Part shown: in pieces, positions 25,417 through 33,583 of the stretch
How the letters are laid out: every line of letters starts with the position of its first letter
Numbering within the stretch: position 1 is the stretch's first letter
Assembly: GCF_049803795.1 (NCBI RefSeq)
Contig: NZ_JBNAGJ010000009.1
Coordinates: forward strand, 70,324-134,323
DNA length: 64,000 nucleotides
Source: Thalassobius sp002708925
GTDB lineage: Bacteria > Pseudomonadota > Alphaproteobacteria > Rhodobacterales > Rhodobacteraceae
Reading direction: 5' to 3'
Translations under genes and position numbers: made by a program
The notes under the pieces: model-generated
Seen by the model: only the letters and a program-made list of their open reading frames with translations
Database searches by the model: none
Told to the model about the DNA's origin: nothing

Positions 25417-27860
25417 TCTGCCGCCTCCAGTTTGATTTCAGCCATCGGGGCGAATTCATGCGCTTCGGCGCCGGCCACACGTTCGGCCCAGGGATCGACC
25501 TGTGCGAATTGCTGGCTATAGACGAAGCGTTCGTAATAGGCTTGGCGCTGTTCCAGATCGTCAAAGATGACCTCTTTGATGTGGTCATAGCCCACGCGAT
25601 CGGCCCATTTGTAGATGCGTTCCAGATAGTAGCCCTGTTCGCGATACATCTGGGTCATGGCGCAGATGGTCTCGATACATTCTTCTTCGGTTTTCACGGT
25701 GCCCAGATCGGTGGTGCCCTGAATGTGCAGACCCGCCGCGCCGCCATAGACGATCTGATAGCCGCTATCGACGCAGATCACGCCGATGTCCTTGCAGGTG
25801 GCCTCGGCGCAGTTGCGCGGGCAGCCGGTGACGGCCAGTTTCAGCTTGGCCGGGGACCACGAGCCCCACAGGATTTTCTCAAGCTTCACGCCCAGACCCG
25901 TCGAATCCTGCGTGCCAAAGCGGCACCAGTCCGTGCCGACGCAGGTTTTCACCGTCCGCAGACCCTTGGCATAGGCCGCGCCCGAGATCATGCCCGCATC
26001 GTTCAGATCCTTCCAGACCGGCAGCAGGTCTTCTTTTTTCACGCCCAGCAGATCAATCCGCTGGCCGCCGGTGACCTTGACGGTGGGGATCTCGTATTTG
26101 TCGGCCACATCGGCGATGGCGCGCAGCTCGTCCGGGGTGGTCAGGCCGCCGAACATACGCGGCACAACCGAGTAGGTGCCATCCTTCTGGATATTCGCGT
26201 GGACGCGTTCGTTGATAAAGCGCGACTGCATGTCATCCACGTATTCACCCGGCCAATCGGCGACCAGATAGTAGTTCAGCGCAGGGCGGCATTTGGCGCA
26301 GCCTTCGGGCGTGGACCATTCCAGTTCCTGCATGACCTCGGGGATGGATTTCAGTTCCTTGGCCTTGATCAGGCGACGCACATCGCCGTGGGTGTGGGTG
26401 GTGCAGGGGCACATGCCCTCGGCTGCGGGCAGGACGAAATCATCGCCCAGGGCGAGGCCCATCACGCCTTCGACCAGGCCGGTACATGTCCCGCACGAGG
26501 CGCTGGCCTTGGTCACGGCGCGGACCTCGGCCAGGGTGGTCAGGCCCTTATCCTTGATCGCGGTCATGATCTGACCCTTGGAGATGCCGTTACAGCCGCA
26601 GATTTCCGCGTCATCGGGCAGGTTCGCCAAGGCGGCCAGCGGATCGGCCGCCGCGCCCCCCTGATAGGCCTGACCGAAGATCAGGGTTTCGCGCATTTCC
26701 TCGATGTCTTCGCCGGATTTCAGCAGCTCATTATACCAGGCGCCGTCGGCGACATCGCCGTACAGAACCGCGCCGATCACCTTGTTGTCTTGCAAGATCA
26801 CGCGCTTATAGGTGCCGCGGGTGGCGTCGCGCAGGACGATATCCTCGCGGTCGGGGCCTTCGGCGAAATCACCGACCGAGTAGAGATCACAGCCCGTGAC
26901 CTTCAGTTTTGTCGGCGTTTCGGCGTGTTTGAATTCGGTGTCCGCAGGGCCGGCCAGATGGGCGGCGGCGACGCGCGCCATCTGATACAGCGGGGCGACC
27001 AGGCCGTAAACCATGCCGCCGACCTCGACACATTCGCCGACCGAATAAATATCGGCGTCCGAGGTCTGCATCGACGCGGTGGTGACGATCCCGCGGTTGA
27101 CCTCCAGGCCCGCATCGGCGGCCAGTTGGGTGCTGGGGCGGATGCCCACGGCCATGACCACCAGAGAGGCGTCGATCACCGTGCCGTCGGCTAGTTCCAC
27201 GCCCTCCACCTTATCGGTGCCCAGGATTTGCTTGGTGTTGGCTTCGCACTTTACTTCGATCCCGCGCGATTCCAGCTCGCGTTGCAGCAGGTAGCCGGCG
27301 GCGGGGTCCAGCTGACGCTCCATCAGGGTGGGCATCAGGTGAATGACGGTCACGTCCATGCCGCGCGCCTTCAGGCCGGCGGCGGCCTCCAGACCCAGCA
27401 GGCCACCCCCGATGACAACGGCGCGCCCGCCCTTGTCCGAGGCCTCCAGCATTCCGTCCACGTCATCAAGATCGCGGTAGGCCAGAACGCCGGGCAGATC
27501 CTTGCCCGGAACCGGGATGATGAACGGGGACGAGCCGGTGGCGATCACCAGCTTATCATAGGCCTCGGTCACGCCGCCTTCGGAGGTGACGGTCTTGGCC
27601 TCGCGGTCGATCTGCGTGACCTTCTGGCCCTTGTGCAGGGTGATGCCGTGATCGGCGTACCAGGCGTCATCGTGGATCACGATGTCGTCAAAGCTTTTCT
27701 CGCCGGACAGAACGGGCGACAGCATGATGCGGTCATAGTTCACGCGCGGCTCGGCGTTGAAAATGGTGACTTCGTATTGATCGGTCAGGTCGAACAGATG
27801 TTCCAGCATCCGGCCGGGGGCCATACCATTACCGATGATGACAAGGCGTTGTTTAGGCAT
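25413..27860 (-). CDS. nirB: Nitrite reductase (NADH) large subunit
   Basis: NirB reduces nitrite to ammonium in the cytoplasm using NADH, FAD, a 4Fe-4S cluster and sirohaem. The 815-residue chain has a pyridine-nucleotide/FAD domain (IIGNGMAPGRM at the start, VIGGGLLGLEAA later), a BFD-type 2Fe-2S region (ICGCNG, then SCGTCTG) and the sulfite/nitrite reductase domains with the Cx5C (CVGTDWC) and Cx3C (CPRNC) sirohaem/cluster ligands. ATG at 27860 has GGAG eight bases before it; an upstream in-frame start six codons away is less likely. It forms an operon with nirD. Confidence 0.95.
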   Translation of the reverse strand: MPKQRLVIIGNGMAPGRMLEHLFDLTDQYEVTIFNAEPRVNYDRIMLSPVLSGEKSFDDIVIHDDAWYADHGITLHKGQKVTQIDREAKTVTSEGGVTEAYDKLVIATGSSPFIIPVPGKDLPGVLAYRDLDDVDGMLEASDKGGRAVVIGGGLLGLEAAAGLKARGMDVTVIHLMPTLMERQLDPAAGYLLQRELESRGIEVKCEANTKQILGTDKVEGVELADGTVIDASLVVMAVGIRPSTQLAADAGLEVNRGIVTTASMQTSDADIYSVGECVEVGGMVYGLVAPLYQMARVAAAHLAGPADTEFKHAETPTKLKVTGCDLYSVGDFAEGPDREDIVLRDATRGTYKRVILQDNKVIGAVLYGDVADGAWYNELLKSGEDIEEMRETLIFGQAYQGGAAADPLAALANLPDDAEICGCNGISKGQIMTAIKDKGLTTLAEVRAVTKASASCGTCTGLVEGVMGLALGDDFVLPAAEGMCPCTTHTHGDVRRLIKAKELKSIPEVMQELEWSTPEGCAKCRPALNYYLVADWPGEYVDDMQSRFINERVHANIQKDGTYSVVPRMFGGLTTPDELRAIADVADKYEIPTVKVTGGQRIDLLGVKKEDLLPVWKDLNDAGMISGAAYAKGLRTVKTCVGTDWCRFGTQDSTGLGVKLEKILWGSWSPAKLKLAVTGCPRNCAEATCKDIGVICVDSGYQIVYGGAAGLHIQGTTDLGTVKTEEECIETICAMTQMYREQGYYLERIYKWADRVGYDHIKEVIFDDLEQRQAYYERFVYSQQFAQVDPWAERVAGAEAHEFAPMAEIKLEAAE

Positions 27861-28290
27861 GTGGCGCTCCATCGTCACAAGAGTCTCTGGGGACTCGGGG
27901 ATTTACAGTGAGTGATGTGCAGCGCCATTGCCGCGATGATCCGACGGGCCGGACCATAAAAGAATAGGGCCACGTCATTGCAGCCGTGCCTTGATAGACC
28001 ATGATAAGTTACAGGCCCTGCGGGAGAGGTTGCAAGCAGGCTGTTGCTGCATTGCGGCGCCGAAGCGGGAAAACCGTGTTTGCGGCCTCTGTCTGCTTAG
28101 TTTTTGTGCAGCCTTTGTCTGGCGCTGTCAGGGATTTGCCCTGGAATTGCCGGGCGCTGACAATGGATGCAAAAAATTCCCCGCAAGTTCCCCCGAATTC
28201 GGCCCAGTGCGGGCTCTTTCGGGGTAGGCAGCGATTCGGCGATCTGCTATCTTGCCCGGAATAAAAAGAATATCGGCAGGTATACAGGTA
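27861..28290. other. Intergenic region between divergent nirB and the Hint-domain gene
   Basis: This 430-base space should hold the promoters of both genes. On the nirB side, two hairpins with six-base loops are visible, GATCCG-N6-CGGACC at 27938-27955 (one wobble pair in the leftward RNA) and GAGTC-N6-GACTC at 27881-27896. They could be part of a nitrate-responsive leader. No FNR box, sigma-54 promoter or convincing short gene was found; overlapping frames on the minus strand lack ribosome sites. Confidence 0.5.
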
Positions 28291-29355
28291 ATGAGGACGG
28301 GCTATCGTGGCACGTTCGTTATCTCTTGGTCGCAAACGGAACTGGACGGTCTTCGGGCTGCCTCGGTCGGGCAATTGGCTGTCGGAGCCATATGGGCCTG
28401 GCACGGCGAGGCGCTGCGCGTGGATGGCCGCAATGATCTGCTGCGTCTTGAGAATGCGGACGGAGAAGAAACCCTAAGACGAAGCGCCGCGCGCATGGTG
28501 TCGCGGCTGGTGGGCATGGCAATGTCGCACGAACGGGAATCGCAAGAGGCGGATCCCGAGCTTCTTTTGCGTGATCGCTACTTTATCGTCACGGATGGGC
28601 AGCGGTCTTATACGGTGACGCTGATTGATCCAGAAACCGGGGGCGCGCCGCTGGCGATGTTCGTCGGGGAAATGCCGCCTCAGAAACGCGAGCTGTGGAT
28701 CGTGCATACGGCCCTGCGCTCGGAGCCGGACACGGTGGCGCTGGAGGCGCGGCGCGGGGTGATCTGCTTTACCCCCGGCACGCGGATTGACACGCCAGAG
28801 GGGCCGCGCCTTGTGGAAGAGCTGCGCGAGGGCGACGCGGTGCAGACGCTGGACAGCGGTGCGCAGGAAATTCAGTGGATCGGCAAGCGCCGGATGACGG
28901 GGGCGCGTCTTTATACCATGCCCTATCTGCGCCCGATCCGGATTCGGGCCGGTGCCGTGGGCCTGGGGCGCCCGGATGAGGAGTTGCTGGTCTCGCCCGA
29001 TCACCGGATTTTGCTGAAAGGCGATGCCGCCCGCGCTTTGTTCAACACCCCCGAGGTTCTGGTCGCTGCGCGTGATCTGGTGGATGGGCACCGGGTCAAT
29101 GTGGACATGGCCCTGCGCGAGGTGACCTATATCCATATCCTGCTGCCGCAGCATCATCTGATCCGGGCCAATGGCGTGGAAACCGAGAGCTTCCATCCTG
29201 CCAGCGCTCATTTCGACGCGTTGGAGGCCAGCGACCGGCGGCGCCTGGAGCAAGCCCGCCCCGAGGTGGCCCGAGACCCCGCAGCCTATGGCGAATACGT
29301 GCGCCGCACGCTGAACAAGTCCGAAGCAGCCATTCTGACGCACGAGCGGGCCTGA
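28291..29355 (+). CDS. Hint-domain-containing protein
   Basis: A 354-residue protein with an N-terminal region of unknown fold (about 1-155) and a Hint (hedgehog/intein-like) domain at about 159-305. The domain begins with Cys159 in ICFTPGTRIDTPEGP and contains LVSPDHRILL and a closing HHLIRANGVETESFHPA, the pattern of the Hint_2 proteins common in Rhodobacteraceae. The N-terminal Cys needed for autoprocessing is present, but no clear extein junction can be read. No signal peptide. I choose ATG at 28291 over a frame extension to 28252. Function is unknown, possibly surface or adhesin related as in relatives. Confidence 0.82.
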   Translation: MRTGYRGTFVISWSQTELDGLRAASVGQLAVGAIWAWHGEALRVDGRNDLLRLENADGEETLRRSAARMVSRLVGMAMSHERESQEADPELLLRDRYFIVTDGQRSYTVTLIDPETGGAPLAMFVGEMPPQKRELWIVHTALRSEPDTVALEARRGVICFTPGTRIDTPEGPRLVEELREGDAVQTLDSGAQEIQWIGKRRMTGARLYTMPYLRPIRIRAGAVGLGRPDEELLVSPDHRILLKGDAARALFNTPEVLVAARDLVDGHRVNVDMALREVTYIHILLPQHHLIRANGVETESFHPASAHFDALEASDRRRLEQARPEVARDPAAYGEYVRRTLNKSEAAILTHERA

Positions 29356-29413
29356 AAAGAGACCTGAAAAGAGACCAGAAAAATAGGCCTGAGAGAATGG
29401 CCCCGAGAAACTG

Positions 29414-29441
29414 TTGACTCCGGGGGCAATCTGTCTATAAG
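29414..29441 (+). promoter_or_regulatory. Sigma-70-type promoter of rpsD
   Basis: TTGACT at 29414-29419 and TATAAG at 29436-29441 are close to the -35 and -10 consensus with a 16-base spacer. They lie about 160 bases upstream of rpsD, leaving a long structured leader. Confidence 0.65.
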
Positions 29442-29530
29442 CGCGGCTTCATTGGTGTTGGTGGCCCCCGCAAGGGGATGCCTGTCACGTCGGCAAACCT
29501 GGCGAGAGGACAACGCCCTTCGAACCCGCG

Positions 29531-29576
29531 ATTGCAGTCCGAAAAGTGGGAAACGGTTTTCGGATCGCGCTGCAAT
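29531..29576 (+). promoter_or_regulatory. Nested hairpin in the rpsD leader
   Basis: An outer stem ATTGCAG (29531-29537) with CTGCAAT (29570-29576) encloses an inner stem CCGAAAA (29539-29545) with TTTTCGG (29557-29563). The element ends 11 bases before the AAGGAGA ribosome site of rpsD. S4 is a known translational autoregulator in other bacteria, so a leader structure is plausible. The inner stem also resembles an interspersed palindrome that I recall from rhizobial genomes. Confidence 0.55.
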
Positions 29577-29601
29577 GCTTTACATTGAAGGAGATCAGCA
29601 G

Positions 29602-30222
29602 ATGACCAAAAGAACTGCTGCCAAGTACAAGATCGATCGCCGCATGGGCGAAAACATTTGGGGTCGCCCCAAATCCCCCGTCAACCGTCGTGATTACGGC
29701 CCCGGCCAGCACGGTCAGCGCCGCAAGGGCAAACTGTCCGACTTCGGCACCCAGCTGCGCGCCAAGCAGAAGCTGAAAGGCTACTACGGCGACCTGACCG
29801 AGAAACAGTTCCGTCGCATCTATGGCGAAGCCGAGCGTGTCAAAGGCGATACGGGTGAAAACCTGATCGGCCTGCTGGAGCGCCGCCTGGACGCCGTTGT
29901 CTACCGCGCCAAATTCGTGCCCACCGTGTTCGCGGCCCGTCAGTTCGTGAACCACGGACACGTCCTGGTGAACGGCAAGCGCGTGAACATCGCGTCCTAC
30001 CGCGTCAAAGAAGGCGACGTTGTCGAAGTTCGTGACAAGTCCAAACAACTGGCCGTCCTGCTGGAAGCCGTGCAACTGCCCGAGCGCGACGTGCCCGACT
30101 ACATCGACGCCGACCACTCGAAGATGAAAGCCACCTTCGTGCGCACCCCCGGCCTGTCGGACGTGCCCTACCCGGTGATGATGGAACCGAACCTGGTCGT
30201 GGAATTCTACGCGAAGAACTAA
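29602..30222 (+). CDS. rpsD: 30S ribosomal protein S4
   Basis: S4 binds 16S rRNA early in 30S assembly. The 206-residue protein starts MTKRTAAKYKIDRRMGENIW and has the S4 RNA-binding domain at about 95-155 (ERRLDAVVYRAKFVPT, then NGKRVNIASYRVKEGD). ATG at 29602 follows AAGGAGA with good spacing; the frame upstream lies inside the structured leader. Codon use is typical of highly expressed genes. It stands alone here rather than in the alpha operon, as is usual in alphaproteobacteria. Confidence 0.98.
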   Translation: MTKRTAAKYKIDRRMGENIWGRPKSPVNRRDYGPGQHGQRRKGKLSDFGTQLRAKQKLKGYYGDLTEKQFRRIYGEAERVKGDTGENLIGLLERRLDAVVYRAKFVPTVFAARQFVNHGHVLVNGKRVNIASYRVKEGDVVEVRDKSKQLAVLLEAVQLPERDVPDYIDADHSKMKATFVRTPGLSDVPYPVMMEPNLVVEFYAKN

Positions 30223-30251
30223 TCTTCGCCGATCCAGACAAAATTCAGGAA

Positions 30252-30283
30252 ACCCCGGCCCCAGCGGTCGGGTTTTTCTTTTG
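30252..30283 (+). terminator. Intrinsic terminator of rpsD
   Basis: A seven-pair stem CCCGGCC/GGTCGGG (one G-U pair) with a five-base loop is followed by TTTTTCTTTT. It lies about 30 bases past the rpsD stop. Confidence 0.85.
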
Positions 30284-30417
30284 ATGTTTCTGTCCAAGGT
30301 CCAGAATTTGTCCGTTCTATAGGTTGCTGCAGCAGGAATGAGGGTCAGTTGTCAGACCTACGGGCTTAGTAAGCCGAAAAGCTTCAGTTTTTGAGCGAGA
30401 ATGGCTATGCTTCGGGG

Positions 30418-30738
30418 ATGAAAAAAAACAGCATCAGCGTCCAAGACCACATTTTACCTGATGGTTCCATGTCCTTTGAACTTAGGGAAACCCTCACAGA
30501 CGCACTTGCAGAAATGAAAGAAAACGCCGTAGATCATAAGCAACCACCATGGACAGCCTTTCCAGAATACGAAAGATATTCAGTGGGTTGGAGAATGGGG
30601 CCTGGTGAAGACTACTGGCATGCATTCCATCAATGGATACGCTCTCTCGACAGACCAGACGTTGATAAATTTGTTTCGGCTTATCCCGAACCAGAAAACT
30701 GGACGGGATTTTTCGGTAGCATAGGTTTTGACAGCTAA
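30418..30738 (+). CDS. AT-rich hypothetical protein
   Basis: A 106-residue protein beginning MKKNSISVQDHIL, acidic and aromatic-rich, with GWRMGPGEDYWHAFHQW in the middle and PEPENWTGFFGS near the end. No signal peptide or membrane span. Its base composition is clearly lower in GC than its neighbours, with codons such as AGA, ATA and TTA that nearby genes avoid, so recent acquisition is likely. The start is weak: ATG at 30418 has no spaced Shine-Dalgarno, and a TTG at 30391 is possible. I do not recognise the family. The small acidic, tryptophan-rich form recalls toxin-immunity proteins, but no toxin is adjacent. Confidence 0.6.
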   Translation: MKKNSISVQDHILPDGSMSFELRETLTDALAEMKENAVDHKQPPWTAFPEYERYSVGWRMGPGEDYWHAFHQWIRSLDRPDVDKFVSAYPEPENWTGFFGSIGFDS

Positions 30739-30952
30739 ATTTGCGATGGCTCGTCAGTAGTTTTCATTATTTCGCGGTAGATGGTTTGGTTTGGGTCGTT
30801 TCGCCAGGGCGGCCATTCATGATCTGACATTGAAATGTTGCTTCATCCCGCAGTCCCGCCATTCACAATGACCGCCCCGGATACACCCTGACGCATTGCG
30901 CGGCGGTGCGGCATCGCCTAAACCGCCCTTGCGACAGGACAGGAGAGCTGAC

Positions 30953-31483
30953 ATGGCCGAGAAACCCGCGCTGGAACGGAAATTCGAACAGGGGCTGTTT
31001 GCCTCGCGCTGGTTGATGGCACCGATGTATCTGGGGCTGGTCGTGTCACTGGGGATGCTAACCATCGTGTTCTGCCGCGAGCTGATCTACTATGCCCCCC
31101 AGGTTCTGAGCATGACCGCCGATAAGGCCATTCTGGTGGTGCTGACGCTGATTGACCTGTCGCTGGCGGCGAACCTGCTGCTGATCGTGCTGTTCTCGGG
31201 CTATGAAAACTTCGTCTCGAAGCTGGATATTGATGACGGCGGCGACCGGCCCAGCTGGATGGGCACCGTGGATTTCGGCGGGCTGAAAATGAAGCTGATC
31301 GCCTCGATCGTGGCGATTTCCGCCATTCACCTGCTGAAACAGTTCATGGAGATCGGCAAATCCAGCAAGCCTCTGGACGAGGCGGCCCTGTACTGGCTGG
31401 TCGTGATTCATATGGTGTTTGTCGGCTCGGGCGTTCTGATGGCCGCGGCGGACTGGCTGGGCGCAAAGTCCAAAAAGGGCTGA
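30953..31483 (+). CDS. UPF0114 / TIGR00645 family membrane protein (YqhA-like)
   Basis: A 176-residue membrane protein beginning MAEKPALERKFEQGLFASRWLMAPMYLGL. It has four hydrophobic spans, at about 18-42, 56-82, 103-122 and 140-163, with a polar loop GYENFVSKLDIDD between the second and third. Sequence and length match the YqhA family, of unknown function. The ATG follows AGGAGAG. The frame upstream of it lies in the intergenic space and lacks a start signal. Confidence 0.9.
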   Translation: MAEKPALERKFEQGLFASRWLMAPMYLGLVVSLGMLTIVFCRELIYYAPQVLSMTADKAILVVLTLIDLSLAANLLLIVLFSGYENFVSKLDIDDGGDRPSWMGTVDFGGLKMKLIASIVAISAIHLLKQFMEIGKSSKPLDEAALYWLVVIHMVFVGSGVLMAAADWLGAKSKKG

Positions 31484-31583
31484 TCGGGGCGAGTCCTTCG
31501 CGTCACACTGGTTTCAAATCGCCGGTTTCGATCTTCCCTTGCCTGAACGGGCTTTGTAAGGAAGGTCCGAAGGAGACACGAAC

Positions 31584-32669
31584 ATGACCCAGATCACGCC
31601 CCAACCCGGCATCATGGAAATCGCCCTGTATGTCGGCGGTGCCAGCCATGTGGATGGTGTGAGCGATGTGGTCAAGCTCAGCTCGAATGAAAACCCATAT
31701 GGGCCCAGCCCGGCGGCGGTCGAAGCGCTGCGGCGGGCTTCGTTTGAATTGCACCGTTACCCGTCCACGGATCATGCAGGGCTGCGCGCCGCGATTGGCG
31801 ACATCCACGGCGTGGCCCCTGACAATGTCATTTGCGGCGTTGGCTCGGACGAGGTGTTGCAGTTCGTCGCACAGTCGTTTGCCGGCCCCGGCGACGAGGT
31901 GATCTATACCGAGCATGGGTTTTCCATGTACCCGATCCTGGCCCATGCGGTGGGCGCGACGCCGGTCAAGGTGGCTGAAAACGAACGCGTGGTGGACGTG
32001 GATGCCATCCTGGCCGCCTGCACCGATAAAACCCGCATCGTGTTCATCGCCAACCCGGCCAATCCGACCGGCACGATGATTGATCTGGACGACTGCGCAC
32101 GCCTGGCCGAGGGCCTGCCCCAGGGCGCTCTGCTGGTGCTGGATGGCGCCTATGCCGAGTTCGTCGAAGGTTATGACGGCGGCGCCAAACTGGTGGAAAC
32201 CCGCGACAACGTGATCATGACCCGGACGTTTTCCAAGATCTACGGGCTGGGCGGGCTGCGGATCGGCTGGGGCTATGCGCCGCGCGCGATCATTGACGTG
32301 CTGAACCGGGTGCGCCAGCCTTTCAACCTGTCTAACATCCAGCTGGCCGCCGCCGAGGCCGCGGTGCGCGATACCGCCTATACGGAAAAGTGCCGGGCCG
32401 ATAACACGCGTTTGCGGAACTGGTTGGCCGAGGCTCTGGCGGCGCATGGGGTGCCGTCCGACCCGTCGGAGACCAACTTCATTCTGGCGCGTTTCAAGGA
32501 CGAACCCGAGGCCAGCGCCTGCGATGAATACCTGAAATCTCAGGGCCTTATCGTGCGCAAAGTTGGCGGCTACGGCCTGCCCAACTGTTTGCGGATCACC
32601 ATCGGCGATGAACCCGCCTGCCGCCGCGTGGCCCATGCGATCGGGCAATTCAAAGGGGGTGCCGCGTGA
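31584..32669 (+). CDS. hisC: Histidinol-phosphate aminotransferase (HisC family)
   Basis: A 361-residue class I/II PLP aminotransferase with VKLSSNENPYGPSP near residue 30, PANPTGTMI near 152, and the PLP lysine in TFSKIYGLGGLRIGW near 216. HisC catalyses the imidazole-acetol-phosphate/glutamate transamination of histidine synthesis; some relatives also transaminate aromatic keto acids. The GTG start of the prephenate dehydrogenase overlaps its end by four bases, so tyrosine or phenylalanine synthesis may be its real or second role here. Good AAGGAG ribosome site. Confidence 0.93.
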   Translation: MTQITPQPGIMEIALYVGGASHVDGVSDVVKLSSNENPYGPSPAAVEALRRASFELHRYPSTDHAGLRAAIGDIHGVAPDNVICGVGSDEVLQFVAQSFAGPGDEVIYTEHGFSMYPILAHAVGATPVKVAENERVVDVDAILAACTDKTRIVFIANPANPTGTMIDLDDCARLAEGLPQGALLVLDGAYAEFVEGYDGGAKLVETRDNVIMTRTFSKIYGLGGLRIGWGYAPRAIIDVLNRVRQPFNLSNIQLAAAEAAVRDTAYTEKCRADNTRLRNWLAEALAAHGVPSDPSETNFILARFKDEPEASACDEYLKSQGLIVRKVGGYGLPNCLRITIGDEPACRRVAHAIGQFKGGAA

Positions 32670-33583
32670 ATACCCCCTATCAACGTGTGGCGCTGATCGG
32701 GCTGGGGCTGATCGCCTCGTCCATGTACTGGGCGCTGAAACGGGCTGGATTTGACGGCGAGGTGACAGGCTATGCCCGCTCGCAGGAAACCCGCGATACC
32801 GCCCGCCGGATCGGCCTGTGCGATCACGTCTGCGACAGCGCGGTCGAGGCCGTGCGCGATGCCGATCTGATCGTCCTGTGTGTGCCTGTCGGGGCGATGG
32901 GGGCGGTGATGGCCGATATTGCTCCGCATCTGAAACCTGGCGCAACCGTGTCGGATGTGGGCTCGGTGAAGAAATCGGTGATCGAGGCCGTCGGCCCGCA
33001 TATTCCCGAAGGCGTGCATTTCGTTCCCGCGCACCCTATGGCAGGGACGGAACATTCCGGCCCCGAATCCGGGTTTGCCACCCTGTTTGATAACCGCTGG
33101 TGCCTGATCGTGCCCAACGGTGCGGACGAAACGGCCACCCAAACGCTGGAGGATTTCTGGCGCGCTCTGGGGGCCAATTGCGAACGGATGGACGTGCAGC
33201 ACCACGATATCGTCTGCGCAGTGGTCAGCCATATCCCGCACCTGATCGCCTATACGATGGTCGGTGTGGCCGATGATCTGAACCGCGTGACGGATACCGA
33301 GGTTATCAAGTTCTCGGCCGCTGGTTTTCGGGATTTCACCCGGATTGCCGCGTCGGACCCCACGATGTGGCGCGACGTCTTCCTGACCAACAAAGAGGCG
33401 ACGCTGGAAATCCTGGGGCGCTTCACCGAAGAGCTGTTCGCCCTGCAACGGGCCATTCGCACTGGCGATGGGGACCAACTGCACGATTACTTTACCCGGA
33501 CCCGAGCCATTCGCCGCGGGATTATCGAGGCCGGGCAGGATACGGACGCCCCCAATTTCGGGCGCGCGCAGCTGCCCAAATGA
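32666..33583 (+). CDS. Prephenate/arogenate dehydrogenase family protein
   Basis: A 305-residue NAD(P)-dependent dehydrogenase of tyrosine synthesis. The N-terminal Rossmann domain begins VALIGLGLIASSMYWALKR, followed by DLIVLCVPVGAM, SDVGSVKKSVIEA and FVPAHPMAGTEHSGP, which are conserved in TyrA. The helical dimerisation domain follows from about residue 175. The GTG start overlaps the hisC stop by four bases. Together, hisC and this gene could complete tyrosine synthesis from prephenate. Confidence 0.93.
   Translation: MNTPYQRVALIGLGLIASSMYWALKRAGFDGEVTGYARSQETRDTARRIGLCDHVCDSAVEAVRDADLIVLCVPVGAMGAVMADIAPHLKPGATVSDVGSVKKSVIEAVGPHIPEGVHFVPAHPMAGTEHSGPESGFATLFDNRWCLIVPNGADETATQTLEDFWRALGANCERMDVQHHDIVCAVVSHIPHLIAYTMVGVADDLNRVTDTEVIKFSAAGFRDFTRIAASDPTMWRDVFLTNKEATLEILGRFTEELFALQRAIRTGDGDQLHDYFTRTRAIRRGIIEAGQDTDAPNFGRAQLPK

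Noticed and set aside
27985..28005. Possible sigma-54 promoter before nirB
   Set aside because: The leftward GGCACGGCTGCA has GG and GC too close together; the -24/-12 pattern needs ten bases between them.
28009..28404. 131-codon minus-strand frame between nirB and the Hint gene
   Set aside because: It overlaps the start of the Hint gene, lacks a ribosome site and has no domain-like pattern.
31484..31583. Riboswitch upstream of hisC
   Set aside because: The 100-base leader does not match the SAM-II, SAM/SAH or serC-type motifs I know, and has no clear expression platform.
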